Shown piece by piece: positions 30,032-40,191 of a DNA stretch of 64,000 bases. The stretch's first letter is position 1. Every line of letters begins with the position of its first letter. Both the position numbers and the translations under genes were made by a program. The stretch covers positions 1,550,001 to 1,614,000 of the forward strand of contig NZ_CP082273.1 in the NCBI RefSeq assembly GCF_019880385.1, read 5' to 3'. This stretch comes from Nocardioides coralli. GTDB taxonomy: Bacteria > Actinomycetota > Actinomycetes > Propionibacteriales > Nocardioidaceae. Under the pieces are notes generated by a model. That model searched no databases. It was not told where the DNA came from and worked only from the letters and a program-made list of their open reading frames with translations.

Positions 30032-31071
30032 GCTACGACCTGCTCTTCCGCCAGGGGTTCTCGCGGCTGGACGCCGAGCGGGCCCACCGACTCGGGTTCC
30101 GCGCGATCCGGGCGGCGCGCCCCGCGCTGTCCCGGGTCCGGCGCCCGGAGGCACCCGTGACGGCGATGGGGCTCCGCTTCCCCAACCGGCTCGGGCTCGC
30201 GGCGGGCTTCGACAAGAACGCCGTGGGCATCGACGCGCTCGCCGCCCTCGGCTTCGGGCACGTGGAGGTCGGCACCGTCACGGGGGAGCCGCAGCCCGGC
30301 AACCCCCGGCCGCGGCTGTTCCGGCTGCCCGCCGACGGCGCGGTCGTCAACCGGATGGGCTTCAACAACGACGGGGCCGAGGCGGTGGCGCGACGGCTCG
30401 ACGCCCGCCGACACCGGCTCGCGAGGACCGAGCCCCCCGAGACCCCCACCGTCCTCGGGGTCAACATCGGCAAGACGAAGGTGGTGCCCGAGGACGACGC
30501 GACGGCCGTGGCGGCCGACTACGCCAAGAGCGCCCGGCTGCTGGCGCCCTACGCCGACTACCTGGTGGTCAACGTGTCCTCGCCCAACACCCCGGGGCTG
30601 CGGTCGCTGCAGTCGGTCGAACGGCTGGAGCCACTGCTGACCACGGTGCGGCGCACGGCCGACGACGTGACCGAGCGGCGGGTGCCGCTGCTGGTGAAGA
30701 TCGCTCCCGACCTGGCGGACGACGACGTGCTGGCGGTCGCCGACCTCGCGACCGCCACCGGTCTCGACGGTGTCATCGCCACCAACACCACGATCGCCCG
30801 CGAGGGCCTGACCAGCGACCCGCACCGGGTCGAGCAGGTGGGCGCCGGAGGACTCTCGGGACGCCCGCTCCGCGACCGCGCCGCCGCCGTCCTGCGGCTG
30901 CTGCGCGAGCGCGTGGGGGAGGAGCTGACCCTGGTCGGCGTCGGCGGCATCACCACGCCCGAGGACGCCCGGCAGCGGCTCGACGCCGGCGCGACCCTGC
31001 TCCAGGGCTACACCGGGTTCGTCTACGCGGGGCCGTGGTGGCCGCGGCGGGTCCTCCACGGGATCGCATGA
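30028..31071 (+). CDS. pyrD: Dihydroorotate dehydrogenase, class 2 (quinone-dependent)
   Basis: A 347-residue FMN enzyme oxidising dihydroorotate with membrane quinone. Class 2 features are the N-terminal membrane-associating helices ([20 protein letters not shown]), [23 protein letters not shown], and the catalytic serine S185 in [17 protein letters not shown]-binding [12 protein letters not shown] is intact. The start is GTG 30028, overlapping carB by GTGA. It is followed by two further DHOD-related genes, which is unusual because a class 2 enzyme needs no PyrK. Confidence 0.95.
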
Positions 31072-31904
31072 GAGCGACGCCGACAGCCCCACGGGAGCCG
31101 CTGCACGTGGCGGGCGAGCTGCTCGACAACCGCCGGATCGGTGCCCACCACCACCTGACGGTGGTCGCGCCCGGCATCCCCGAGCGGTTCCGGCCGGGGA
31201 GCTTCGTCGCCGTCTCGACCGACCCGCAGCTGCTCGCCCCGCGCGCGTACTGGATCCACCGGCTCAAGACCAGCGGTGGCTACGGCGCGACCCTCGAGCT
31301 GGTCGTGGAGCCGCGCGGCGCCGGGAGCAGCTGGCTCGCTGCCCAACCGGCCGGCACCCGGCTCGCCGTCAGCGGTCCCCTCGGGCGCCCGTTCGCGCTC
31401 CCCACGGAGCCGGTGGACTGCCTGCTCGTCGGCGAGGGGTACGCCGCCGCGCCGCTGTTCCCGCTCGCCGAACGGCTCCGCGAGCGTGGGTGCCCGGTCT
31501 CGCTGGTCGTCGCCGCGCGCGACGAGGCCCACCTGCTGTCGGCCCTGGAGGCCCGTCGGTCGGCCCGCGCCGTCACCGTGGTCACCGCCGACGGCTCCGT
31601 GGGCCGCCGCGGGACCGTCGCCGACGTGGTCGAGGACGCGCTCCAGCGCTCCGGCGCCGCTGTCGTCTACGCGACCGGAGCACTGCCCACCCTGCACGCG
31701 GTGGCCGCAGCCGCCGAGCACGCCGGGGCCTGGAGCCAGGTCGCCCTGGAGCAACCGGTCGCCTGCGGCACCGGGCTCTGCCAGGGCTGCGCGGTGCCGG
31801 TGGTGGGGGAGGGCGGCCACACCCGCCAGGTCCGCGCCTGCCACGACGGCCCGGTCTTCCGGGGCGACCGGGTGGCCTGGGCCGACCTGGGGGTGCCCGG
31901 ATGA
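31068..31904 (+). CDS. pyrK: PyrK-type iron-sulfur flavoprotein (DHOD electron transfer subunit)
   Basis: A 278-residue ferredoxin-reductase-family protein. The C-terminal [2Fe-2S] cysteines are complete: CGTGLCQGC (C-x4-C-x2-C) and RACHDGP. The NAD-binding half starts around [14 protein letters not shown]. In the FAD site the usual RPxS-like motif reads PRAYW, so flavin binding may differ. In class 1B enzymes PyrK passes electrons from PyrD to NAD. Here it stands between a class 2 PyrD and a class 1-like protein with an altered active site. ATG 31068 overlaps pyrD by ATGA. Confidence 0.88.
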   Translation: MRATPTAPREPLHVAGELLDNRRIGAHHHLTVVAPGIPERFRPGSFVAVSTDPQLLAPRAYWIHRLKTSGGYGATLELVVEPRGAGSSWLAAQPAGTRLAVSGPLGRPFALPTEPVDCLLVGEGYAAAPLFPLAERLRERGCPVSLVVAARDEAHLLSALEARRSARAVTVVTADGSVGRRGTVADVVEDALQRSGAAVVYATGALPTLHAVAAAAEHAGAWSQVALEQPVACGTGLCQGCAVPVVGEGGHTRQVRACHDGPVFRGDRVAWADLGVPG

Positions 31905-32743
31905 CGCTGGAGCTCCGCAACCCCGTGATGGTGGCCTCCGGCTGTGGTGGCACCGGTCGCGAGCTGGCCGCCTTCGCCGACCTGGCGGTGCTCGGCGGCT
32001 TCGTCACCCGCTCGATCTCGGTCGGGGCCCGGCCCGGGGGTCCGCAGCCGCGCGTGCTGGAGACACCGTCCGGCCTCGTGCACGCCGTGGGCCTGCAGAA
32101 CCCCGGCCTCGACCAGTTCCTCGCCCTGGAGCTGCCGTGGCTGGCCCAGCAGCGGGTCGCCGTCTTCGTCTCCGTCGTCGGCAGGTCGCTCGGTGAGTAC
32201 GCCGAGCTGGCCCGGCGCATCGGCCTCGCGCCCGGGGTCGCCGGGATCGAGGTCAACCTCTCCCCGCCCGACGTCGCCGGCGACGGCGTCTTCGACGTGC
32301 GCGAACCGTTCCACGCCGCCTCGGTCGTGGCCGCCGTACGCCGCGAGCTGCCGCGCGGCCTGCCGGTGCTCGCCAAGCTGCGCACCGACCTGCTGCGGGT
32401 CGCCGAGAGCGCCCGGAGCGTGCTCGAGGCGGGCGCCGACGCGGTCGTCGTCGGCAACGCGCTGCCCGCGGCGATGCCGGACGGTCGCCCCGCGGGGCTG
32501 TCCGGCCTCGCCATCCGGCCGCTGGCGCTGCGCTGCGTCGCCGAGGTGCTGGCCGCCGACCCCGCCGCCCCCGTGATCGCCTGCGGGGGCATCGCCGACA
32601 CCGCCGACGCCCGTGCGGCGCTGGACCTGGGCGCCGTGGGGGTGCAGGTCGGGGCGGCCCTGTTCCGTGACCCGACGACGGCGGCCCGGCTGGCCGCGGC
32701 GCTCGCCCACGACCCTGCGCCGATCGAGGAGGAGACCCGATGA
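31901..32743 (+). CDS. Class 1 dihydroorotate dehydrogenase-like protein without the catalytic cysteine
   Basis: A 280-residue TIM-barrel flavoprotein. Class 1B relatives share LRNPVMVASGCGGTG at the start, GLQNPGLDQF, GLSGLAIRPLALRCVAEV and ACGGIADTADA..GAVGVQVGAALF, so the FMN site looks intact. The active-site motif N-x-S-C-P-N, whose Cys is the catalytic base in class 1, reads NLSPPD here (N119 to D124, with Pro122 in the Cys place). Activity as a dihydroorotate dehydrogenase is therefore doubtful. It overlaps pyrK and pyrF by four bases each. It could be a helper, a regulator or an enzyme with another substrate. Confidence 0.85.
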   Translation: MTLELRNPVMVASGCGGTGRELAAFADLAVLGGFVTRSISVGARPGGPQPRVLETPSGLVHAVGLQNPGLDQFLALELPWLAQQRVAVFVSVVGRSLGEYAELARRIGLAPGVAGIEVNLSPPDVAGDGVFDVREPFHAASVVAAVRRELPRGLPVLAKLRTDLLRVAESARSVLEAGADAVVVGNALPAAMPDGRPAGLSGLAIRPLALRCVAEVLAADPAAPVIACGGIADTADARAALDLGAVGVQVGAALFRDPTTAARLAAALAHDPAPIEEETR

Positions 32744-33564
32744 CGTTCGGAACCCGGTTGCACGCCGCCCTGCACGAGCGAGGCCGGCTCTGCGTCGGCA
32801 TCGACCCCCACCCGGGGCTGCTGACCGACTGGGGACTGCCCGTCGACGTCGGGGGCCTGGAGAGGTTCGCCCTGACCGCGGTCGAGGCCGTGGCTCCCCA
32901 CACGGCGGTGGTCAAGCCGCAGTCGGCGTTCTACGAGCGCTTCGGCAGCCGCGGCGTGGCCGTGCTCGAGCAGGTGATCGCCACGGCGCGCGACGCCGGC
33001 GCCCTGGTGCTGCTCGACGTCAAGCGGGGCGACATCGGCTCCACGTCGCAGGCCTACGCCGACGCCTACCTCGACCCGTCCTCCCCGCTGGCCGCCGACG
33101 CCGTCACCGCCAGCCCCTTCCTCGGCTTCGGGTCGCTCGACCCGATGATCGACACCGCGCGCCGCCACGGCGCCGGGGTCTTCGTGCTCGCCCTCACCTC
33201 CAACAGGGAGGGGCCCGAGGTCCAGCACGCGACCACCGCTGGAGGAGGCACCGTCGCCGGGCTCGTGCTGGAGCGGCTGCGGCGGCTCAACGAGGGCGCC
33301 GATCCGTTGGGCTCCTTCGGCGCGGTGGTCGGGGCCACCATCGGGCACACCGACGAGTCGCTCGAGATCAACGGTCCGCTGCTGGCGCCCGGGTTCGGGG
33401 AGCAGGGGGCCACCACCGCCGACGTACGCCGGATCTTCGGCGACACTGCCGGGACCGTCGTCCCCAGCTCCTCGCGCGGCTTGCTGCGCCACGGGCCCGA
33501 CCCCGCGGCGCTCGCCGACGCCGTCAGGCGCGCCAACGACGAGCTGGCCGGGGCGTTGCGGTGA
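32740..33564 (+). CDS. pyrF: Orotidine 5'-phosphate decarboxylase (type 2)
   Basis: Last step to UMP. The 274-residue length and the charge network in LLDVKRGDIGSTSQAYA mark the longer type 2 subfamily common in actinobacteria. CVGIDPHPGLL at the start and VVPSSSRGLL near the end are also typical. ATG 32740 overlaps the preceding stop; the stop overlaps a lipoprotein gene by GTGA. Upstream in-frame codons belong to the previous gene's shadow. Confidence 0.96.
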   Translation: MTFGTRLHAALHERGRLCVGIDPHPGLLTDWGLPVDVGGLERFALTAVEAVAPHTAVVKPQSAFYERFGSRGVAVLEQVIATARDAGALVLLDVKRGDIGSTSQAYADAYLDPSSPLAADAVTASPFLGFGSLDPMIDTARRHGAGVFVLALTSNREGPEVQHATTAGGGTVAGLVLERLRRLNEGADPLGSFGAVVGATIGHTDESLEINGPLLAPGFGEQGATTADVRRIFGDTAGTVVPSSSRGLLRHGPDPAALADAVRRANDELAGALR

Positions 33565-34028
33565 GGCACCGCCGGGTCGTCGTGGCCAGGGCCGCCGTGG
33601 CCGGCGTGCTGTCCCTCGGCGTGCTCGGGGGGTGCAGCGAGAGCCCGGAGGACGTGCGTGCCGACTACTGCGAAGAGGTCGAGGACCGGCAGGTCGAGCT
33701 CAGCGAGATCATGGCCGAGGACTCGCCGGCCACGCTGCTGCGGGCGCTGCCGGTCTTCCGCGACCTCGCCGCGGAGGCGCCGCGCGACATCGCCGACGAG
33801 TGGGAGCTGCTCATCGGTGCCCTCGACGGGCTGGACGCCGCCCTGAACGACGCCGGCGTCGAGCCGGCCGACTACGACGCCGACGACCCGCCCCCGGGGG
33901 TCAGCGAGGAACAGCAGCGTGCCATCGCCCGCGCCGCGGACGAGCTGGCCAGCGGCGAGGTGGCAGCGGCGTACGAGGGCGTGCAGCAGCAGGCGAAGGA
34001 CGTCTGCCAGACCCCGCTCTACCGCTGA
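33561..34028 (+). CDS. Small acidic lipoprotein, function unknown
   Basis: A 155-residue protein beginning with GTG 33561 (GTGA overlap with pyrF). The basic n-region RHRRVVVARAAVAGVLSL and the lipobox LGGC put a lipidated Cys at about residue 25, so it should be anchored outside the cell membrane. The mature part is helical and acidic (DDPPPGVSEEQQRAIA), with two further cysteines (YCEEVE, VCQTP) that may form a disulfide. Its operon place says nothing clear about function. Confidence 0.75.
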   Translation: MRHRRVVVARAAVAGVLSLGVLGGCSESPEDVRADYCEEVEDRQVELSEIMAEDSPATLLRALPVFRDLAAEAPRDIADEWELLIGALDGLDAALNDAGVEPADYDADDPPPGVSEEQQRAIARAADELASGEVAAAYEGVQQQAKDVCQTPLYR

Positions 34029-34056
34029 GCAGGCCGGTCGGCCCGCCCCGCCTCGA

Positions 34057-34086
34057 TTGCAGGGCTGCGAGCGACGTGGCTAGATT
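34057..34086 (+). promoter_or_regulatory. Promoter of the mihF unit (TTGCAG - 18 bp - TAGATT)
   Basis: TTGCAG at 34057-34062 and TAGATT at 34081-34086 are separated by 18 bases, close to the primary sigma factor optimum. It would give a leader of about 40 bases before the mihF GTG. Confidence 0.55.
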
Positions 34087-34132
34087 GGGCCGCTCATGCT
34101 GCCGACCCCACTCTGAAGGGATCCCGAGGCCC

Positions 34133-34462
34133 GTGGCCCTGCCGCCCCTGACCCCAGAACAGCGCGCTGCGGCGCTCGAGAAGGCCGCCGCATCCCGGCG
34201 TGAACGGGCAGAGGTGAAGGCTCGCCTGAAGCACTCCGGCGCCTCCATCTCCGAGGTGCTGCAGGAGGGGGAGAACAACGAGGTCATCGGCAAGATGCGG
34301 GTCCTCGACCTGCTGCAGTCGATGCCGGGGCTCGGCAAGGTCCGCGCCCGTCAGGTGATGGAACGCCTCGGGATCGCCGAGAGCCGCCGCGTCCGCGGTC
34401 TGGGGGCCAAGCAGGTCGCCGCGCTCGAGCGCGAGTTCGGACAGCCGGGCACCGGAGCGTGA
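34133..34462 (+). CDS. mihF: Actinobacterial integration host factor
   Basis: A 109-residue nucleoid protein of actinobacteria, unrelated to E. coli IHF, that bends and compacts DNA. The N-terminus [18 protein letters not shown], the basic helix [13 protein letters not shown] and the DNA-binding [18 protein letters not shown] with a helix-two-turn-helix are diagnostic. The start is GTG 34133. It overlaps gmk by GTGA, the usual mihF-gmk-rpoZ arrangement. Confidence 0.95.
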   Translation: MALPPLTPEQRAAALEKAAASRRERAEVKARLKHSGASISEVLQEGENNEVIGKMRVLDLLQSMPGLGKVRARQVMERLGIAESRRVRGLGAKQVAALEREFGQPGTGA

Positions 34463-35049
34463 CCGCGCCGGGTCCGCGTCGGTCCCGGCTCGTCGTGCTC
34501 GCCGGCCCCACGGCCGTCGGCAAGGGGACGGTCGCCGCGGACATCCGTGACCACCACCCCGAGGTGTGGATCTCGGTGTCCGCCACGACGCGCCGCCCCC
34601 GCCCGGGCGAGGTGCACGGCGTCCACTACTGGTTCGTCGACGACACCGAGTTCGACCGGCTGGTCGCGGCGGGCGAGCTGCTGGAGTGGGCCCAGGTCCA
34701 CGGTGCCGCCCGCTACGGCACGCCGCGCCTCGCCGTGGAGGAGAAGCTCGCGGAGGGACGGCCCGCGCTGCTCGAGATCGACCTGCAGGGGGCCCGGCAG
34801 GTGCGCGCCACGATGCCGGAGGCGCTGTTCGTCTTCCTCAAGCCGCCCTCGTGGGAGGAGCTGGTGCGGCGGCTGATCGGCCGGGGCACGGAGTCGGAGG
34901 CCGAGCAGGCGCGCCGACTGGAGACGGCCCACCAGGAGCTGGCCGCGGAGCCGGAGTTCGACGAGACCATCGTCAACCACGAAGTTCACGCTGCCGCGGA
35001 GGAGTTGGTAGCCTTGATGAAGCATCAGCAGGAGTCCGCCGACTCCTGA
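34459..35049 (+). CDS. gmk: Guanylate kinase
   Basis: Phosphorylates GMP to GDP. The 196-residue protein has the P-loop [11 protein letters not shown], the GMP-binding [22 protein letters not shown] and [13 protein letters not shown]. The second P-loop glycine pattern (GPTAVGKG rather than GPSGVGKG) is a normal actinobacterial variant. GTG 34459 overlaps mihF. Confidence 0.96.
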   Translation: MTAPGPRRSRLVVLAGPTAVGKGTVAADIRDHHPEVWISVSATTRRPRPGEVHGVHYWFVDDTEFDRLVAAGELLEWAQVHGAARYGTPRLAVEEKLAEGRPALLEIDLQGARQVRATMPEALFVFLKPPSWEELVRRLIGRGTESEAEQARRLETAHQELAAEPEFDETIVNHEVHAAAEELVALMKHQQESADS

Positions 35050-35081
35050 ACCCCGAGACCATCCCGAGCGAGGCTTCACGC

Positions 35082-35414
35082 GTGTCTGCACCCAACATCG
35101 CCGCCGAGGGCGTCACCAACCCGCCGATCGACGAGCTGCTGACCAAGACCGACAGCAAGTACCAGCTCGTCCTCTACAGCGCCAAGCGCGCCCGGCAGAT
35201 CAACGCCTACTACTCGCAGCTGGGCGAGGGCCTGCTCGAGTACGTCGGCCCGCTGGTCGACACCCATGTGCAGGAGAAGCCGCTCTCGATCGCGCTGCGC
35301 GAGATCAACGACGACCTCCTCACCTGCGAGCAGGTCGACCCGGCCGAGCTCGCCGCCGAGGAGGAGGCCCGCCAGCAGGCGTCCCTCGAGGCGACCTTCA
35401 CCGCGGGCGAGTGA
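35082..35414 (+). CDS. rpoZ: RNA polymerase omega subunit
   Basis: A 110-residue subunit that helps RNA polymerase assembly. The core [14 protein letters not shown] segment ([20 protein letters not shown]), [16 protein letters not shown] and [10 protein letters not shown] match the actinobacterial omega. The start is GTG 35082, 33 bases after gmk. Confidence 0.95.
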   Translation: MSAPNIAAEGVTNPPIDELLTKTDSKYQLVLYSAKRARQINAYYSQLGEGLLEYVGPLVDTHVQEKPLSIALREINDDLLTCEQVDPAELAAEEEARQQASLEATFTAGE

Positions 35415-35430
35415 TCGGGCCCGGTCCCGC

Positions 35431-36699
35431 ATGACCCACACCGACGACGTGGCCGCTTCCCCGGACGGGGGGCGGCCTCGTGTCGTTCTCGGGGTCACCG
35501 GCGGCATCGCGGCCTACAAGGCCTGTGAGCTGCTGCGCCTGCTCACCGAGTCCGGCCACGACGTGACGGTGGTGCCCACAGAGTCGGCCCTCCACTTCGT
35601 GGGCGAGGCGACCTGGGCCGCGCTGTCCGGGAAGCCGGTCCGCACCAGCGTGTGGGAAGACGTCCACGAGGTGCCCCACGTCCGGATCGGCCAGTCCGCC
35701 GACCTGGTGGTGGTCGCACCCGCCACCGCCGACCTGGTGGCCCGTGCCGCCCACGGCATGGCCGACGACCTGCTGACCAGCACCCTGCTCACCGCCCGCT
35801 GCCCCGTCGTGGTCGCGCCGGCCATGCACACCGAGATGTGGGAGCACCCGGCCACCGTGGCCAACGTGGCGACGCTGCGCGAGCGCGGTGTCCACGTGCT
35901 CGAGCCCGCCGAGGGCCGGCTCACCGGCGCTGACAGCGGCAAGGGACGGCTGCCCGAGCCGGGCGAGATCTTCGAGCTCTGCGTCGACGTCCTGGCCCGT
36001 GCGGCGACCGGCGGCGACCACACCAGCCTCGACCTGGCGGGACGTCACGTGGTCGTCTCGGCCGGCGGCACCCGGGAGCCGCTCGACCCCGTCCGCTTCC
36101 TCGGCAACCGCTCTTCCGGGCGACAGGGGTACGCGCTGGCGCGGACCGCGGCCGCCCGTGGCGCCGAGGTCACCCTCGTCAGCGCCAACGTCGAGCTGCC
36201 CGACCCGGCCGGGGTCAAGGTCGTGCGGGTGGAGACGACCGGCCAGCTGCGCGACGCCGTCGTGGGCGCGGCCGCATCCGCCGACGCCGTCGTGATGGCC
36301 GCTGCCCCGGCCGACTTCCGGCCGGTGTCGGTCAGCGAGGCGAAGATCAAGAAGGTCGGCGACGGCTCGGCCCCGCCGATCGAGCTGGCGCAGAACCCCG
36401 ACATCCTCGCCGAGGTCGCCCGTGACCGGGTGCGCCCCGGGATGGTGGTCGTGGGGTTCGCCGCCGAGACCGGCGACGACTCGGGGTCGGTGCTCGAGCT
36501 GGCCGAGGCCAAGCTCGCCCGCAAGGGCTGCGACCTGCTCGTGGTCAACGACGTCAGCGGGGGAGCGGTCTTCGGCAGCGCCGACAACCAGGCCGTGGTG
36601 CTGGCCGCCGACGGGGAGCGCGTCGAGGTGCCCCACGGCACCAAGACCGCGCTGGCCCACGTCGTGTGGGACCAGGTCGCGCGGCGATTCGGGGCTTGA
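35431..36699 (+). CDS. coaBC: Bifunctional phosphopantothenoylcysteine decarboxylase/synthase
   Basis: Two consecutive steps of coenzyme A synthesis. The 422-residue protein starts with the CoaC flavoprotein domain (VVLGVTGGIAAYKACELLR; catalytic His in PHVRIGQSADLVVVAP; substrate clamp PAMHTEMW) and continues from about residue 200 with the CoaB domain (VVVSAGGTREPLDPVRFLGN, SSGRQGYALA, KIKK). ATG 35431 gives the family N-terminus; it is 17 bases after rpoZ. Confidence 0.96.
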   Translation: MTHTDDVAASPDGGRPRVVLGVTGGIAAYKACELLRLLTESGHDVTVVPTESALHFVGEATWAALSGKPVRTSVWEDVHEVPHVRIGQSADLVVVAPATADLVARAAHGMADDLLTSTLLTARCPVVVAPAMHTEMWEHPATVANVATLRERGVHVLEPAEGRLTGADSGKGRLPEPGEIFELCVDVLARAATGGDHTSLDLAGRHVVVSAGGTREPLDPVRFLGNRSSGRQGYALARTAAARGAEVTLVSANVELPDPAGVKVVRVETTGQLRDAVVGAAASADAVVMAAAPADFRPVSVSEAKIKKVGDGSAPPIELAQNPDILAEVARDRVRPGMVVVGFAAETGDDSGSVLELAEAKLARKGCDLLVVNDVSGGAVFGSADNQAVVLAADGERVEVPHGTKTALAHVVWDQVARRFGA

Positions 36700-36728
36700 G
36701 ACCCCGCTCTTGCATGCTGGACGCCCGG

Positions 36729-36734
36729 TAGGGT
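36729..36734 (+). promoter_or_regulatory. Putative -10 box TAGGGT upstream of metK
   Basis: TAGGGT stands 44 bases before the metK GTG in the 79-bp gap after coaBC. The gap is too short and has no fold of the SAM riboswitch type. Confidence 0.35.
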
Positions 36735-36778
36735 GAGGCGACGGGCATGCCCTCGGACCAGAGAGTGAGAAGCGAGCT

Positions 36779-37981
<1,203 letters not shown>

Positions 37982-37991
37982 GGCCCCTGGC

Positions 37992-38017
37992 GGTTTCCCC
38001 GGTCGGCCGGGGAAACC
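37992..38017. terminator. Perfect 11-bp hairpin after metK
   Basis: GGTTTCCCCGG, loop TCGG, CCGGGGAAACC form an uninterrupted 11-bp stem beginning 11 bases after the metK stop. There is no T-tract, but U-less hairpins are common at actinobacterial operon ends. The remaining 38018-38148 of the gap before priA shows nothing recognisable. Confidence 0.6.
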
Positions 38018-38148
38018 CGAAGTTGTCAGGCAAAGCCGCGGGCCTTGTCCGTCAGTTCTGCTCGACAAGGTGGCCGCTGTTCCGCCACCGGACGCCGGCT
38101 CGCTGCTCGTCAGGGCTGGTGGGGCCGCGCGCCGTCACCGCCCGCTGG

Positions 38149-38154
38149 TAGACA
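38149..38154 (+). promoter_or_regulatory. Putative -10 box TAGACA of leaderless priA
   Basis: TAGACA (last base off consensus) ends seven bases before the priA ATG at 38162, and no Shine-Dalgarno is present. Confidence 0.4.
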
Positions 38155-38161
38155 CGCACCC

Positions 38162-40162
38162 ATGACCGACGAGCCCGACATGCTGCCCGGGCTCCGGGCC
38201 GCCGTCGCGGACTCCCGGGCCAAGGCGGCCGCCACCCGACGTCGCAAGGCAGCGGAGGTCGAGCCGGCGCCGGTCGACCCCGTGGCGCGGGTGCTCGTCG
38301 ACGTGCCGCTGGCCCACCTCGACCGGCCCTTCGACTACCTGGTCGCGGCGAAGGACGCCGAGGCGGCAGTGCCCGGCGCCCGGGTCAAGGTCCGCTTCGC
38401 CGGTCAGGACGTCGACGGCTTCGTCGTCGAACGACGCAGCGACAGCGACCACGTCGGGCGGCTCGCACCGCTGCGGCGCGTCGTCAGCCCCGAGCCCGTG
38501 CTGACGCCGGCGGTGCTCGCGCTCGTCGCCGCCGTCGCCGAGCGCTACGCCGGCAGCCGGGCCGACGTCCTCCGGCTGGCCGTCCCACCGCGCCACGCCA
38601 CCACCGAGGCCGAGCCGCCCCCGGCGCCGTCACCCGACCCGCCCGCAGCCCACGTCGGTCGCGCCTGGGCCGGCCACGAACCCGCTGCGGCCTACCTCGC
38701 CCACCTCGCCGGGGGTGGCTCACCGCGGGCCGTCTGGTCCGTCGCGCCCGCCACCGACTGGCCGCAGGCCCTGGCGGAGGCCGCCGCCGCGACCCTCGCC
38801 TCCGGGCGCGGCAGCCTCATCGCCGTCCCCGACCACCGTGACGTGGCGCGCGTCGACGCCGCGCTCACTGAGGTCCTGGGCGAGGGCCACCACGTGGCCC
38901 TGACCGCTGAGGCGGGGCCGGCGCGGCGCTACCGCGAGTTCCTCGCGCTGTCGCGAGGCCACCGGCGGGTCGTCGTCGGCACCCGCGCCGCCGGGTTCGC
39001 GCCCGTCCGCGACCTCGGCCTCGTCGTGGTGTGGGACGACGGCGACGACCTCCACGCCGAGCCCCGGGCTCCCTACCCCCACACCCGCGAGGTGCTGCTG
39101 CTCCGGGCCGACCTCGAGGGCGCGGGGGTGCTCGTCGCCGGTCACGCCCGCACCGTCGAGGCCCAACAGCTGGTCCGCAGCGGCTGGGCCCACGAGGTCG
39201 CCGCTCCCCGGGCGACCGTCCGCGAGCGGGTGCTGGTCGACCTCGTCGAGTCCGGAGAGCGCGACCACGGGGCGCGGCTGCCCCACCCGGCGTACGCCGC
39301 CGTCAAGCGCGCCCTCGCCGACGGACCCGTCCTCGTGCAGGCGCCCCGGGCCGGCTACCGGCCGAGCCTCGCCTGCGAGCGGTGCCGCACCCCGGCGCGG
39401 TGCCGTGCCTGCACCGGTCCGCTGCAGCTCACCGCACCGACGACGCCGCCGGTGTGCCGGTGGTGCGGCGAGACCGCGGTCGACTGGGCCTGCGGGGAGT
39501 GCGGCGACCGTGGTCTGCGGGCCCCGGTCGTCGGCGGCCGCCGTACCGCCGAGGAGCTCGGGCGGGCGTTCCCCGGGGTCGAGGTGGTGACGTCCACGGG
39601 CGACACGGTCCGGGCGGCGGTGGGCGACCAGCCCGCGCTCGTGGTCGCCACGCCGGGCGCCGAACCGGTGGCCGCGCCAGGCTACGCCGCCGTGGTGCTC
39701 CTCGACACCTGGCTCCCGCTCGCGCGGGCCGACCTCCGGGCCGAGGAGGAGGCGTTGCGCCGCTGGCTCAACGCGGCGGCCCTGGTGCGGCCGGGCGGCC
39801 GAGTCGTGGCGGTGGGGGCTCCGGACCAGCCCGCCCTGCAGGCGCTCGTCCGCTGGGATCCCGCCGGCTTCGCGGAGCGTGAGGCCCGGTCGCGCGCCGA
39901 GGCACACCTCCCGCCCGCGTCCCGGCTGGCGACCATCACCGGCGACCCCGGGGCCGTCGACGACGTGCTCACGCTGCTCGACCGGCCCGACGGGATGGAG
40001 GTGCTCGGCCCGGTCGAGCACGACGACGCGTCGCGGGTCGTCGTCCGGGTGCCCCGCAGCCACGGGGCAGCGTTGTCGCAGGCGCTCGGTGAGGTGCAAC
40101 GGGTCCGTGCTGCTCGCAAGCTCGACGCGGTCCGGGTGCAGATCGACCCGTACTCCCTCTAG
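38162..40162 (+). CDS. priA: Replication restart protein PriA, helicase-inactive type
   Basis: A 666-residue PriA of the actinobacterial kind. The N-terminal DNA-binding domain (ARVLVDVPLAHLDRPFDYLV) and the zinc-binding cysteines (CERCRTPARCRACTG ... CRWCGETAVDWACGECGD) are present. The Walker A GSGKT and the DEEH box of helicase PriA are absent: their places read ASGRGSLIAV and VVVWDDGDD. As noted for mycobacterial PriA, the protein is therefore unlikely to unwind DNA. ATG 38162 is chosen over an upstream in-frame codon at 38045 because the family N-terminus and a -10 box are here. Confidence 0.93.
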   Translation: MTDEPDMLPGLRAAVADSRAKAAATRRRKAAEVEPAPVDPVARVLVDVPLAHLDRPFDYLVAAKDAEAAVPGARVKVRFAGQDVDGFVVERRSDSDHVGRLAPLRRVVSPEPVLTPAVLALVAAVAERYAGSRADVLRLAVPPRHATTEAEPPPAPSPDPPAAHVGRAWAGHEPAAAYLAHLAGGGSPRAVWSVAPATDWPQALAEAAAATLASGRGSLIAVPDHRDVARVDAALTEVLGEGHHVALTAEAGPARRYREFLALSRGHRRVVVGTRAAGFAPVRDLGLVVVWDDGDDLHAEPRAPYPHTREVLLLRADLEGAGVLVAGHARTVEAQQLVRSGWAHEVAAPRATVRERVLVDLVESGERDHGARLPHPAYAAVKRALADGPVLVQAPRAGYRPSLACERCRTPARCRACTGPLQLTAPTTPPVCRWCGETAVDWACGECGDRGLRAPVVGGRRTAEELGRAFPGVEVVTSTGDTVRAAVGDQPALVVATPGAEPVAAPGYAAVVLLDTWLPLARADLRAEEEALRRWLNAAALVRPGGRVVAVGAPDQPALQALVRWDPAGFAEREARSRAEAHLPPASRLATITGDPGAVDDVLTLLDRPDGMEVLGPVEHDDASRVVVRVPRSHGAALSQALGEVQRVRAARKLDAVRVQIDPYSL

Positions 40163-40179
40163 CGACCACCGGCCAGCGC

Positions 40180-40185
40180 TAGTCT
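40180..40185 (+). promoter_or_regulatory. Putative -10 box TAGTCT of a leaderless small gene
   Basis: TAGTCT ends six bases before the ATG at 40192, the same geometry as at def 141 bases downstream. Confidence 0.5.
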
Positions 40186-40191
40186 CCCGCC

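Noticed and set aside
36700..36778. SAM riboswitch before metK
   Set aside because: The gap is only 79 bases and lacks the conserved core of SAM-I, SAM-II or SAM-IV.
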